A stretch of DNA of 64,000 nucleotides from Ichthyophis bannanicus (Eukaryota > Chordata > Amphibia > Gymnophiona > Ichthyophiidae), in contig CM066043.1 of assembly GCA_033557465.1 (NCBI GenBank), positions 80,258,662-80,322,661 of the forward strand, in the 5' to 3' direction. Made by a program: the position numbers and the translations under genes. The notes under the pieces were generated by a model. The model was not told the origin of the DNA, ran no database searches, and was given only the letters and a program-made list of their open reading frames with translations. Positions 19,671 through 30,261 of this stretch are shown here, one piece after another (the first letter of the stretch is position 1; each line of letters starts with the position of its first letter).

Positions 19671-20791
19671 ACTGTGAAACGTTCCAAGTTCTCCTTATAA
19701 AATTGGCCCCACAGAGCTTGGATAGAATTCCATGAACTATGCTGTGTATGCTCTGCCTATTTGTTATATGTGCAGAGGGAGTTTATAAAGTTGGTTCAGA
19801 ACTGCTTGGGGATTGTTTTATTTTGTATTATTTGGCCTTATTTGTAGTTTTGTACTCCACTTAATAGATGGATTAAGAAGGATTTTAAATATGGTTGACT
19901 TCTTCATGGTAGTTACACTGCCAGTTTGCTCTGCTTCTGGTTACATGCAGCCTGGGCATGTATGGGAAGAAACAGCATAGTAAGTTTTGGCTTAGTCCCT
20001 TAACACTAACACTTCACTGCCTATTTATCAAACTTTAGTGGTAGGCTGCTGTTTACTTCCACTACACTATTATTAGAATGTAAGCTCCGATGAGCAGGGA
20101 CTGTCTGTTATATATTTACATGTACAGCATTGTATACACCTTATAGTGCTATACAAATAGTAGTGGCATCTGGCAAGGTACAGTACGTGACCAGTTCAGA
20201 AGGCAAAATCTTGACATCATTATACACTTTCACATTTTGCTACATTAGAGTTTTGTTTCACTGATCTATACAACATACTTTTATGAAGGGAACTCGTGCT
20301 TTACAAGGCAATGTACCAGGAAAGACTAGACTCAAGAAGTCATGAAATTGACAAAGGTGTGGGTCAGGAACTAGGACATCTCTAGGGCAAACCAGCTGCA
20401 GGTCAGGAATCCTAAAGTCACCGGGAGCAAAGCTAGGGCAGATCTAGAGTCGGGAATCACTAGAACAAAGCAGAAACTGGAATCACGAATAGGGCCAAAC
20501 TCCTCTCAAACTGGATTACCAATGGTGCATCTTACTTACATTTGGTCCCTAATCAAGGGCACAGTCAGTACTCATCTACTGAGGGCAGCTATGGGTTTAT
20601 CCTCAGCTACCCAAAGAAAAACTATTCACCTGTTTTTAATTAGTAGTATTTAGAGACCCTTCAAGGAGTACTTCAAGAAGAGTTAAAAGTAGGGAAATAC
20701 ATTCAGGTACAGTAGGTATCTTGGGTGTGCAGCTCCCATAGCCTCAGCCAGCAAGTTACAGCCATAAGCCCTGTTCATCTTAACAACTCTG
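19671..20791. other. Interval between DIRS-3 and CR1-b; no gene
   Basis: No coding frame is supported. About 20070-20165 resembles the 3' tail of an L2/MIR-like repeat (taagctccgatgagcaggg followed by a block with GTACAGC and a short AT-rich end). The remainder is anonymous AT-rich sequence. Confidence 0.4.
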
Positions 20792-21009
20792 GAACATAAG
20801 AAATGCCATACTGGTTCAGACCAAAGACCATCAAGCCCAGTATCCTATTTCCAACAGTGGCCAATCCAGGTCGCAAGTACCCAAAGTCCACAGTTTCCAT
20901 AATGCTTGTCCTGGGGTAAGCAGTAGATTTCCTGGGTCCTCTTTAATAATGGTTTATGGACCTTTCCTCCAGGAACTTGTTCAAACCATTTTAAACCCAG
21001 CTACACTAA
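20792..21009 (-). mobile_element. CR1-b LINE, 3' part (left of DIRS-D)
   Basis: The minus-strand 3' end of a CR1 LINE. It matches the 3' end of CR1-a at about 32990-33195 (plus strand), including the terminal block with TTCTTATG-type ending. It is cut at 21009 by DIRS-D and continues at 25074. Confidence 0.85.
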
Positions 21010-21195
21010 AGCACAGTTACTTACCTGTAACAGGTGATCTCTGGGAACAGCAGGAATAAGTCTTCACATATGGGTACGTCGGTACCGACGGAGTCTGCGC
21101 GGGAACGCTCCCCAGCGTCCAATCAGAACGCTTTTGGAAGCATCCCAACACGCCTGCGTGCTGCCTTCCCGCCTTTCCCAACTGCCTTTCCTCAG

Positions 21196-22685
21196 TAGTA
21201 GATGGAGACATGGCTATATAACTAGATCCCCCTAGGGATATGGGGATAGAGGGAAGATTCATCTAATAGCAAGAAGGGAGATACCTGCTTGGATAGATGT
21301 ATAGAGAATCTTCTTTCCCTGGTTATAAGTGACAGAGTCAGAGGAATGGTCTCCCTGACAAGGAGAAGTCTAGATTCCTTCAAGAATGTGAGCTCTTGAA
21401 TAACCAGGATGGCCTACGTGAAAAATGCAGAGGATAACTTCAGTCTGCAGGCAGCAAATCCAGATTTCTCTAGAACTGCAGTATGGTGAATGGATAGAGG
21501 ATGCCACTGGAATAAGATACCATATTGACCCGCCTATGAGGGCAAGATGGGTATCAGGCATCCTTGAGCTGCAACTGAAAGAAAAGTGTCCAAGGGGATA
21601 TGGACCAAGCCGGGGAATTGGCCATGCTTTAGGTTTTCATGTGATGTAAGGCCTGTGTCTTTTGTCTCGAAAAGAGATTTTAGATGAGATGGTAAGGGTA
21701 GGAAACACCTACCAGTCATGGGACATGACTGGGTGAACCCCTCCTAACCATCTAGGATTATCTGCTAGGCAAGATACTAATGCTCTCTAGCAAGGGCCCA
21801 TAGTGCAAAGCTACTCTGTAGAGTTGCAGAGAGCATGTTACAGGTTGGTTAGAAAAGAAAACTGGCTGGTTAAAGCCAGTAGGTAACAAACTATTCTGCC
21901 AAAAACAAGGGAATTGGAGATGGCGAAGAATAGAAGTCAAACCAACAACAAGTCTGTGATAATAGGATTTCAAAAAAAGGTTGATAACCTGTTTTGGGTT
22001 TAGCACTGAGGCCAGAAGGATTGCTAGTGGAGGAGAAACCCTGGTTGTGTGGTGAACAGAACCAGTGGCTTAACCACTAGGAATTGCTGCAGTTGCTGCA
22101 ACTACCAGGGCAGCGGAAATTTTTTTTTTTTTTTTTTAGATTGGAAAAAGAAGCAACAGACATAAGTAGGAGTGGTAAGACCTCCTTATTGTCTGAGAAG
22201 CTGCCCTAAAGTAAGAAAATGAAAAAGACAACTCTGGAAGGGAAAATCCCTTTGTGAAAATAGGTATAGGACCATAGGGGCTTACCAGTGTAATAGAGCC
22301 ATTCTTACAAACTGAATGTTGTAGTAAGAGGGAGGTAAGACAGAGTTGAAGGAGACTTACTATGTAGTAAGTCTCTAAAAGGTAAAATGATACATGCTAG
22401 TACAGGGAAAAACTGTCTTATTGACAGTTGTCACCTCTCTCTACCCAGTAGGAGGAAGAGAAACCTGTTAACTATAGGCATGATCATCATAAAGACTCTT
22501 AGGGCAAAAAGAAAGGATGTCTCGTGAAGAGAGATCCATGAGAATTTAGGATGAAATTAGTGTAGATGCTTCAAGTGAAAAGAAGCAGACTGCAAACTCT
22601 AACCAGCAACCAGGAGATGTAATGATAATCTATCTGAAACCCCGCGACTGCTGGGTTTGCTGATCCTGTTGAGGTTGTGGTTTCT
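21196..22685. other. DIRS-D internal region without intact genes
   Basis: No protein is supported here. A short RNase H-region remnant (21780-21840), a T-run (22120-22138) and the tail of the gag region (from about 22590) can be recognised. The RT and YR blocks present in other copies are deleted or scrambled. Confidence 0.6.
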
Positions 22686-24692
22686 TTAGACCAGTGTGAT
22701 GTTTCCCCTGTTTGGGAACATCTGTATGATGGACAGAAGATGGATAAAACTTTTTCCCCTTAAGGGAAGAAAGTTTGGAATTTTCCTACCAACTGGGAAA
22801 GAGGAAGGCGTAGAACAGCCTTTGGAAACAGCAATGTCAGTGGTTAACTGAGCAACTTGGAGTAAAGACTCCTTGTTAAAAAGATTTTCTCCAGTGCAAG
22901 GAGTATTTTCCAGTCTTTCTTGTGCCCATTTGTCCAAGTCTGAAACTTAGAGCCAGGCTTTACGTCGTGCCCCTATAGCTATAGCAGAAGTTCTGCTAAC
23001 AGACTCAAAGGAGACTAGGGAAGCACGAGTAAGGTACCTAGAGATATTTTGAGCATGACTAACCAATAAGGAATAGTCTGCTCTTTTGTGCTCTTGAAGA
23101 AAAGGGGTCAAAAGCAATAATTTCTTTGTGACCTCTTCAAGAGATAATCCCATATAGAAGATATATGAGAGAATACTTGCTGAAAGCATGGATGCCTGGA
23201 AGGTTTGGCGTCCAAAGGCATCTAAAGTCTTAGACTCACGACCTGGCAGATAAGAAGAGTGCTTTTTAGTACTCTTAATATGCCTCATTGCTGATTCTAC
23301 AATAATGGAATGATGAGGAAGTTGAGTCTTTTGAAACCCTGGAGAGGGGGGCACCTTATATAGAAGATCAGTTGCCCTAGAAGGTGGGGGTACCGTTAAA
23401 GGAGTTTCCCACATTCGTAAGAGGAGATCCTGCAAGGTCTGATGCACAGGAAGTATGATGTTCTCCTTTGGACTCCAGGGAATATACAGGGATTCTGTAT
23501 TCCCTGGTGCAGGATCCTGACCAGGTATAGAAATGGCAAGTGACTTTGCCATATCAAGCAGGAATGCTTGAAAAGAAAAATCCTCAGAGGGAAATCCTCT
23601 AGAAAGAGGAGGAGAGGCTAGATCTGTTGAAGAACTAGCATTGGCACCCAGGGATCTATCCAAATTTTGAGGAATAGAAGACCTTAAAGGGTGGAGTATC
23701 GGATCCTTAGAGGATGGTCGCCAGTACCACAGGAGGTCGGGACCAGCCACAGTCGGTAGCGCATCGTCCATGCTAGGGATCGATTCCAAACTCGGTACCG
23801 AGGAAAGCGACCCTGATGAGAGAAGCATGGAAGGTACAGACAGCAATGGTAATGTGGATACCGGTACCGACTCCAGCACCATATCCGATAGCGGTAGATG
23901 AAGGCCAGCCAGTGACAACTCTAACGGTATCGAAGAAACCGAGAGTGCCCGATCTGGATCATCAGAACCGTGCCTTCGGTACCATCCGGTATCGGTACCA
24001 AGGTGAGTCGGTACCCAGTCATCCAGACTGGAGATCGATTCTAGACTCGGCATCGAGGGAAGTGAGTCTATCGATGACCATCTGGAGGGTACCAGTACCG
24101 GTACCGGGATCGATACCGATACAGGAAGATCGGTCTGCAGCGTATCCAGCGGGCCCGCAGGTACCAAGGACGCCAGACTACGATCCGTGGTGAGGAATGT
24201 TTCATCCAACACCATTGCCGATGCCGGGGCATCGGTACCGCCTGAAGCGAATGCCACCACCGAGCATGGCTCAGGTATGTTCGGAGAGGGGTGAACCTCA
24301 GGAACAACCTGAAAACCCACTAAGGCTTTGGAGGCCGAAGACTCCCACCGGGGTTTTAAAGCCAGTGTATCCTCGAGGGCAAGGCCGGAGGCATCTCTAT
24401 GCTGTGCAGGAGATCTACCACTCGAGGACTGGCTAGTCTTAACAGACTGTTTTTGGGTTACCTGATCCTGTGAAGAAGAAAGGGTGGTTGGTGCCCTGAA
24501 GTTGAATGGGGACCGTGTATCAAGGTGAACTCGATGCTGAAGACTTCTTCCGACTATACTGTTGCAGGAGGGACACTCCAGCGGATAGTGGTCAGGACCC
24601 AAGCAGGGCAGACACCAGTTGTGAGTGTCTAAAATGAATTTTGTACTGCCACAGTTTGAACATTTCTTAGGGATAGTGGCTGGCGCTTCCAT
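22686..24692 (-). pseudogene. DIRS-D gag, single ochre stop
   Basis: The ATG at 24692 opens a 581-codon frame. The N-terminal cluster reads C-S-N-C...W-C-L-P-C-L-G-P-D-H...C-P-S-C. A Ser/Pro/Val-rich middle follows, whose DNA is packed with GGTACC, then the conserved C-terminal half (L-P-H-H-S-I-I-V-E-S-A-M; I-F-Y-M-G-L). TAA at 22947-22949 replaces the Gln codon expected after A-W-L, and the same frame continues to 22686 through G-E-N-L-F-N-K. One C-to-T change explains the break. Gag is thought to package element RNA; here it is the only gene kept. Confidence 0.88.
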
Positions 24693-25073
24693 GAGGAAAA
24701 AAGAGTAGGCCTAGCAGGCCAGAAAAAAACATCAGCACTAAGAAGGAAAAAAGTATTCCTTATGAAGGAAAAATTATTAGAAAAAAAGAAAAGAAATACC
24801 AGCGGTACCGGTGGCGTCGGGGAAGACAGACGCGACCACAAGAAAACCAAAAAATAAAAGAAGTATTTTCTGCAGCGACAGGACGTCCTGCCGGCTCCGC
24901 GGAAAAACGAAAACTGAGGAGAGGCAGTTGGGAAAGGCGGAAAGGCAGCACGCAGGCGTGTTGGGATGCTTCCAAAAGCGTTCTGATTGGACGCTGGGGA
25001 GCGTTCCCGCGCAGACTCCGTCGGCACCGACATACCCATATGTGAAGACTCATTCCTGCTTGTTCCTGGAGAT

Positions 25074-25825
25074 TAGCTTTTACTACATCCTCCAGTAACG
25101 AATTCCAGTTTGATTATGCGTTGAGTGAAAAAATATTTTCTCTTATTAGTCTGAAATGGGTTACATTGTAGCTTCATTGTGTGTCCTCTAATCTTTCTAC
25201 TTTTTGATGGCATAAACGACTGAACTATGTTTACCCGTTCCACTCCATTCATTCAGTTATAGACTTTTATTATATCTCCCTTCAGCTGTCTCTTTCCAGG
25301 TTGAAGAGACCTAACCTTTTAAGCCTTTCCGCACAGAGGTATCCTTCCATCCCCTTTACCATTTTGGTGGCTCTTCTCTGTACCTCTTCTAATAACACTA
25401 TATCTTTTTTAAGATACAGCGACCAGAATTGCACACAAGATTCAAGGTGTGGTCAAACCATATAATGATACAGAGGCATAATAATATCCTTGGTTTTATT
25501 CTCCAATCCTTTCCTTATGATTCCTAGCATTCTATTAGCTTTCTTGGCCACCACTGCACACTGGGTGGAAGGTGGCAACGTATTATCCACAATGATGCCT
25601 ACATCTTTTTCCCTGGGTGGTAGTTTCTAAGGTGGTATCTTGATTTGTATAATCAAAGTTTGGGTTGTTCTTTCCTAGGTGCATAACTTTACACTTGTCC
25701 ACATTAAATTTCATCTGCAATTTGGATGCCCAGTCTTCCAATTTTTCACAATCCTCTTGGGTTTTAACAACTCTGAATAATTTTGTGTCATCTGTAAACT
25801 CTATACTTTCAACAGTAAAGAACAC
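25074..25825 (-). mobile_element. CR1-b LINE, RT C-terminal part (right of DIRS-D)
   Basis: Continuation of the CR1 fragment at 20792-21009. The frame at 25583-25825 encodes the end of the RT palm (T-D-D-T-K-L-F-R-V-V) and K-V-M-H-L-G-K-N-N, as in CR1-a. The element is 5'-truncated near 25825, as is usual for CR1. Confidence 0.88.
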
Positions 25826-25984
25826 TGATAGAAATAGTCAAAAGTAATTAAGAATAAGAAACAAAAACACTGAAAGGGTAGACAATGAAGAGGACACTGT
25901 AAAACAGATGGAGATTGAGGCACATGATGTGCCTATTGTATATAAATATTTAAATTAATTCCACGGATCATCCACGTGGTTTAC

Positions 25985-27598
25985 AGAGGATTCAAGATGG
26001 CCGCGTAACCTGCAGTTGCCTCAGATGTGCTCTTTGCAATGCCGAAGAGGAAAGGGAAGCCACAGAATTATCCTCCCGATTCTTCGGGGATTCCGCAGAG
26101 CTCTGTTTCCATGATTGGCCCTATGGATTCTTTTGTAGCACAGGCTGAGCATCAGCAAGCACAATCTGGTGGTTTCCCGGCTGAGTTGACATCGGTATCA
26201 GGAAGCACGGCGTCTTCTTCGGGATGTGAGCTTTCACTGGATTTGCATTTGCCCCCATGCTCCCTGCTGGGTTTCTTTGCCTTGATGCGGCTGGGCCTCC
26301 TGGTTCAGGCTCTGGACTGGAAGTTGTCCCGTTGGGAGGAGAGGCATCAGGGTTGTTCCCGTTGTCACCTGGACTTGCTGCAGTGGAGGTTTCAGGGGAG
26401 AAGTCTGCCATTGAGAAGCCATCAGGAGAGCTGCTGCTGGCTGATCAACAACTTGGGTCGGCAGGAAGTTCTGTTTTGGGTGGAAAGACATAGTCAGAGC
26501 GGAAAGTTCTCCCTGAGTTTGTTTTGGAACACCCAGATCGTTTTTCACTAGAATCTATTTGGACTGCTATTTCTAAGTTGGGTGAGACTATGGTTTCTAA
26601 TTCAAATATGATTTTGGGGTTGGTTCGCCATAATACTCTTTCCATTCAGAAAAATGTGGTTGACGTTTCTACTCTGCAGAAAGAACTTGAGAGTTTGAAG
26701 GGTTCTCAACATAAGCAGGAAGATTCAGTTTCTGCTCTGGTTAAGGACTTTACATCAATTAAATTTAAAGCTGAGACTCTGGAAAACCAGGTTCACGTTG
26801 CTGATCTACATGTGTTGAATTTTCCTCATTCCTCTCTAGTTTCAGCTAGAGATATGTTTAAAAAATATATGGCGGAAGCCCTGGGTATTCCAATAGAGTC
26901 TCAACAACCCTTATCAAAAATCTATTATCTACCTACTGGCAAGAAGATATTGGGTGATGTGTCTCAGCAGATTTCAACAGGAGTACAGCATATGGATACT
27001 TTAAATATAACTGAAGTTTTGGAATCTTTGGATTTGAAAACTGTTGTTCCTGTTCCACTATTAGTAACTTTTGCATTGTCTGTTGATCGTGAAAGGTTGC
27101 TTAGAATGTATTTCAAAAAACGTTTTGTTTCTTTCAAGGGGTTGCTGATCCGTATGTTCCTGGACCTTGCCTGGGATACACAGAAAATACATAAGGAGTA
27201 TCTTCTCCTGAAGTCAGGGATATCTCAGTGGGGGGGGGGGAGGGGGTATTCTTAAATTTCCTTATGATCCTTGTCAGCTAGCAGCCTTTATTAGCTCTCA
27301 TTTATCTGGGGTTTCATAGATGTGAGACTATAACGCCATGTATTAGCTTAGTTTGCTGATTTGGCAGGGTTATTGCTTTCTTTTTGGTTTTTTTATATAA
27401 AGTGTTTCCCCTTTTGTTGTCTTGGATCTGCTATGGATTAGGGCTAGTGAGAAAAGGGCTATATCTTTGTTCTTTTGGGTATAATTGAGTACTGTATTGT
27501 TTTTTCTTTCCTTGTCCTTTTCCATTTCTTTATAAGTTGTTTTGTTTGTAAAGCATCTTTAAAAGTGAATAAATATAAAATAATAAAAATAAATTCAT
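25985..27598 (+). mobile_element. ORF1-only L1-like element (HAL1-like)
   Basis: It begins with an L1-type leader (gattcaagatggccgcg at about 25990), encodes an L1 ORF1 protein, then passes directly to a 3'UTR and an A-rich tail with AATAAA-like repeats (27565-27598), with no ORF2. A G-run (27232-27244) lies just after the ORF1 core. This arrangement is known from mammalian HAL1 half-L1s, which depend on another L1 for retrotransposition. Confidence 0.6.
26039..27255 (+). pseudogene. L1-like ORF1 protein, frameshift and stop
   Basis: The start M-P-K-R-K-G-K at 26039 is typical of L1 ORF1. The frame shifts near 26240-26256 and meets TAG at 26491-26493. It then stays open to 27255, with a coiled-coil stretch (L-Q-K-E-L-E-S-L-K; K-A-E-T-L-E-N-Q-V) and a C-terminal block (R-E-R-L-L-R-M-Y-F; L-A-W-D-T-Q-K). 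It is distinct in sequence from the ORF1 at 14808-15673, so it is another L1 family. Confidence 0.65.
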
Positions 27599-28003
27599 TC
27601 CTCAGGTGGCTAAGTGGCCATATTTTTACTTTAAATTTCTAACCACCTTTAAACTAAGAGGAGCATACCGATCCCCATATGCAAAAGTGGTAGCTGAAAT
27701 TTTTTGTTTTACAATGCAAAGTTATGTAGCTAACCATTTTTAAAATGACACAGATACTTAAATTTAAAATAACAGAAGAAACCTTGTTTGGGAGGCCTGG
27801 GTCCAGTTTCTACTTCTGTAGGCTTAGAGGCAGTGGTCATGGTGCTATGGACGTATGAGTAAAAGCACTGTTCTTATTATGACATCAAACAATTGGTCAT
27901 GGAATGTGTGCTGTGACAGCAGAATCCTTCTGTCCCATCTACAGGAAAGATACAGGCCTGATTAAGAGGAATTTTCAATCACAGCTTGACAAGTTCTTAT
28001 TAT
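27599..28003. other. Interval without gene
   Basis: AT-rich sequence between the ORF1-only element and the CR1-a tandem leader. I see no coding frame or known repeat. Confidence 0.4.
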
Positions 28004-28870
28004 GAAGGACTACAAAAGGGGACTGCTACTTCTGGAGAGAGATCTGCAATTGTAAGTATCTACTTCTGAGAATTTTTCTAAATCTGGGGGGGGAGGAATT
28101 CTTTAATCAACTTTAATCTAATCTATGAACCCAGTGTATTTGTTAAATCAGTCAGGGCCTAGTAGCAGCAAAGAGCTTTCAGTTTAAAATTTAGAACCCA
28201 GCAGAAAGCTTCCAGTTTAAATGTAATACTCAGTCAGGGCCTAATAGCAACAAAGAGCTTTAATTTAAATCAAATCAGAATATAACTTAGCATAAAAAGC
28301 AAAACAGGGTCAGTATTCTTTGAGCAATAAATTATTTCTAGAGACCTTTACAAAGAGGCCTTCTAAATAGGGGGCAAGAGATCTGTGAAATTTTTAAAAT
28401 AGATATTAAAGCCAGGTGGCAGATCAAAGGGCCATTTTGAAAGACTCCTTCTATCCAAGCAAGGACTGTGTTAATCACCCAGGAAATTGGTCACAGCTTA
28501 CCTCAGAAGCACAGGCATAAATAGTTCAACCAGAGTTTCTTGATTCTTAGTCTTGAAGGACTACAAAACGGGACTACAACTGCTGGAGACAGATCTGCAA
28601 TTGTAAGTATTTACTTCTGGGAATTTTTCTAAATCTTGGGGGAAAAGGATTTCTTTAGATTAAAGCTGACTAGTCTGTGAACCCAGTGTATTTGTTAAAT
28701 CAGTCAGGGCCTAGTAGCAGCAAAGAGCTTTCAGTTTAAATTTACAACACAGAAGAGAGCTTTCTGGTTAAATTTAGACCCCAAGACTCCCTCTATTGAA
28801 GCAAGGGCTTTGGGATTCCCCCTGGAAATTGGTCATAGATTACCTTAGAAGCACAGGACAGGGTACTGTG
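28004..28870 (+). repeat. 551-bp tandem repeat upstream of CR1-a (candidate 5'UTR monomers)
   Basis: The block starting gaaggactacaaaa at 28004 recurs at 28555, a period of 551 bp. The second unit is incomplete but collinear: the ggactac block, the aatttttctaaatct block, the gtcagggcctagtagcagca block and the gaaattggtca block recur in order. Inside unit 1 the gtcagggccta block also recurs about 82 bp later (28149, 28231). The array lies directly 5' of CR1-a on the same strand. Confidence 0.75.
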
Positions 28871-29199
28871 GAGTAGCCAGTTTTTAATAAGGCTTCTTTC
28901 TCTCACTCCCTCCCCAACACCCACCCACCCCTGGGATAATCGTAGCTTCATAGGTGCTTACACACTTAAAGGAAAGGAGGTACCATATTAATTCTCAGGT
29001 GCAGCTGTTTATCCTCATCAGGCATACATTAAGAACCTGAGATTAATGTACCTTGTTCTCCTGAAGCTTGATTAAACATATTCAGTATAGTTTTCTTAGT
29101 ATAAGTATCCCCAGCAAGCCTTGGTAAGTAAAGAACTTAAATATCTAAACACAACCTTAAAATGAAGATGCAAACAGCAGTCCAGCAGCGAGATGGGGG

Positions 29200-29950
29200 C
29201 TTTCCAGTCTTTTGCATTGAGTGTCACATGTATGATTTTCTCCCAGTTGGTGAGGGGTCTTACGTGTGCACTAGGTGCAAGGAGCTCTTTGCTCTCAGGG
29301 AACGAGTCTGATCTCTGGAGGCTAGAGTAGCAGACTTGGAAGGCAGAGAGGTACATAGATGAGACCTATGGGGATACAGTCCTGAAGTCCCACCTTGAGT
29401 CTGGCAGCATCTCTGTTGTCATGGAGAAGAGAGGTCACGTGACGAGAGCATCACCCTGGTATGGCAGGAAGCGATCCTGAAGCTAGGACCTGTCCTCCAG
29501 ATGATGTAAAACCCTCTCGCACAGAGTAAATTTCTCCAGGGCCATGTGCCCATGAGGGAAGGGTTAGGACAGCCATTATAGTTGGTGATTCGATCAGTAG
29601 GCATGTAGGTGGCTGGTGGCTGTGAGGATCACCTGGTAACATGCCTGTATGGTGCAAAGGTACTGGACCGCACGTGCCACCTAGGCAAGGTCTTAGATAG
29701 TGCTGGGGAGGAGTCTGCTGTCTTGGTACATGTCAGTACCAATGACATAGGAAAATGTGGTAAGGAGGTTCTGGAGGCTAAATTTAGGCTTTTAGGTAGG
29801 AAGTTGAAATCCAGAACCTCCAAGGTAGCGTACTCTGAAATGCTTCCTGTTCCACATGCAGGACCCAAACGTCAGGCAGAGCTCCAGAGTCTCAATGCGT
29901 GGATGAGACGATGGTGCAAGGATGAGGGTTTTGGATTTGTTAGGAACTGA
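29200..29950 (+). pseudogene. CR1-a ORF1: zinc-finger, coiled coil and esterase-like domain, broken
   Basis: Around 29220-29310 the reading gives C-I-E-C-H and C-T-R-C-K-E-L-F-A-L, a Cys-rich finger, then a short leucine-rich stretch (L-E-A-R-V-A-D-L-E). From 29609 a frame to 29950 has V-H-V-S-T-N-D-I-G-K and A-W-M-R-R-W-C, the SGNH-esterase block of CR1/L2 ORF1 proteins. Stops at several points break the frame. ORF1 binds nucleic acid and membranes or helps form the RNP (family knowledge). Confidence 0.7.
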
Positions 29951-30261
29951 GAAACATTCTGGGGAAAGTAGAGGCTCTTCCGAAGGGATGGGCTTCACCT
30001 TAACTGGGATGGAAGCAGGCTGCTGGCATTAACCTTTAAAAAAGGAGATTGAGCAGCTTTTAAACTAGATAATAGGGGAGAGGTGACAGTCGCACATGAT
30101 TCGGAACAATGTATCCTTGAAGGATACTACAAAAAGAATGAAGTTGGGGCATATCAGCCGAGAGGTTCCAATAAAGACAAAAGTAGCCCAAATGCCCTCG
30201 AGTACGAAGCAGACAGAGCTTAAAGATTCCAAATTACCCCTGCCTACCAATAGCCAAATTA

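Larger units (their letters stand above)
21010..25073 (-). mobile_element. DIRS-D: gag-only (non-autonomous) family B DIRS, inserted in CR1-b
   Basis: A 4.06-kb element with ITRs at 21010-21195 and 24905-25073, each carrying a palindrome of the CGTCGGTACCGACG type (intact on the left; one base changed on the right). Gag occupies 22686-24692 and is nearly open. No RT, YR or clear ICR is found. 21196-22680 is rearranged, with a recognisable scrap of the RNase H region near 21780-21840 (compare 41530-41590). It lies inside a CR1 copy whose two halves flank it exactly. Confidence 0.88.
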
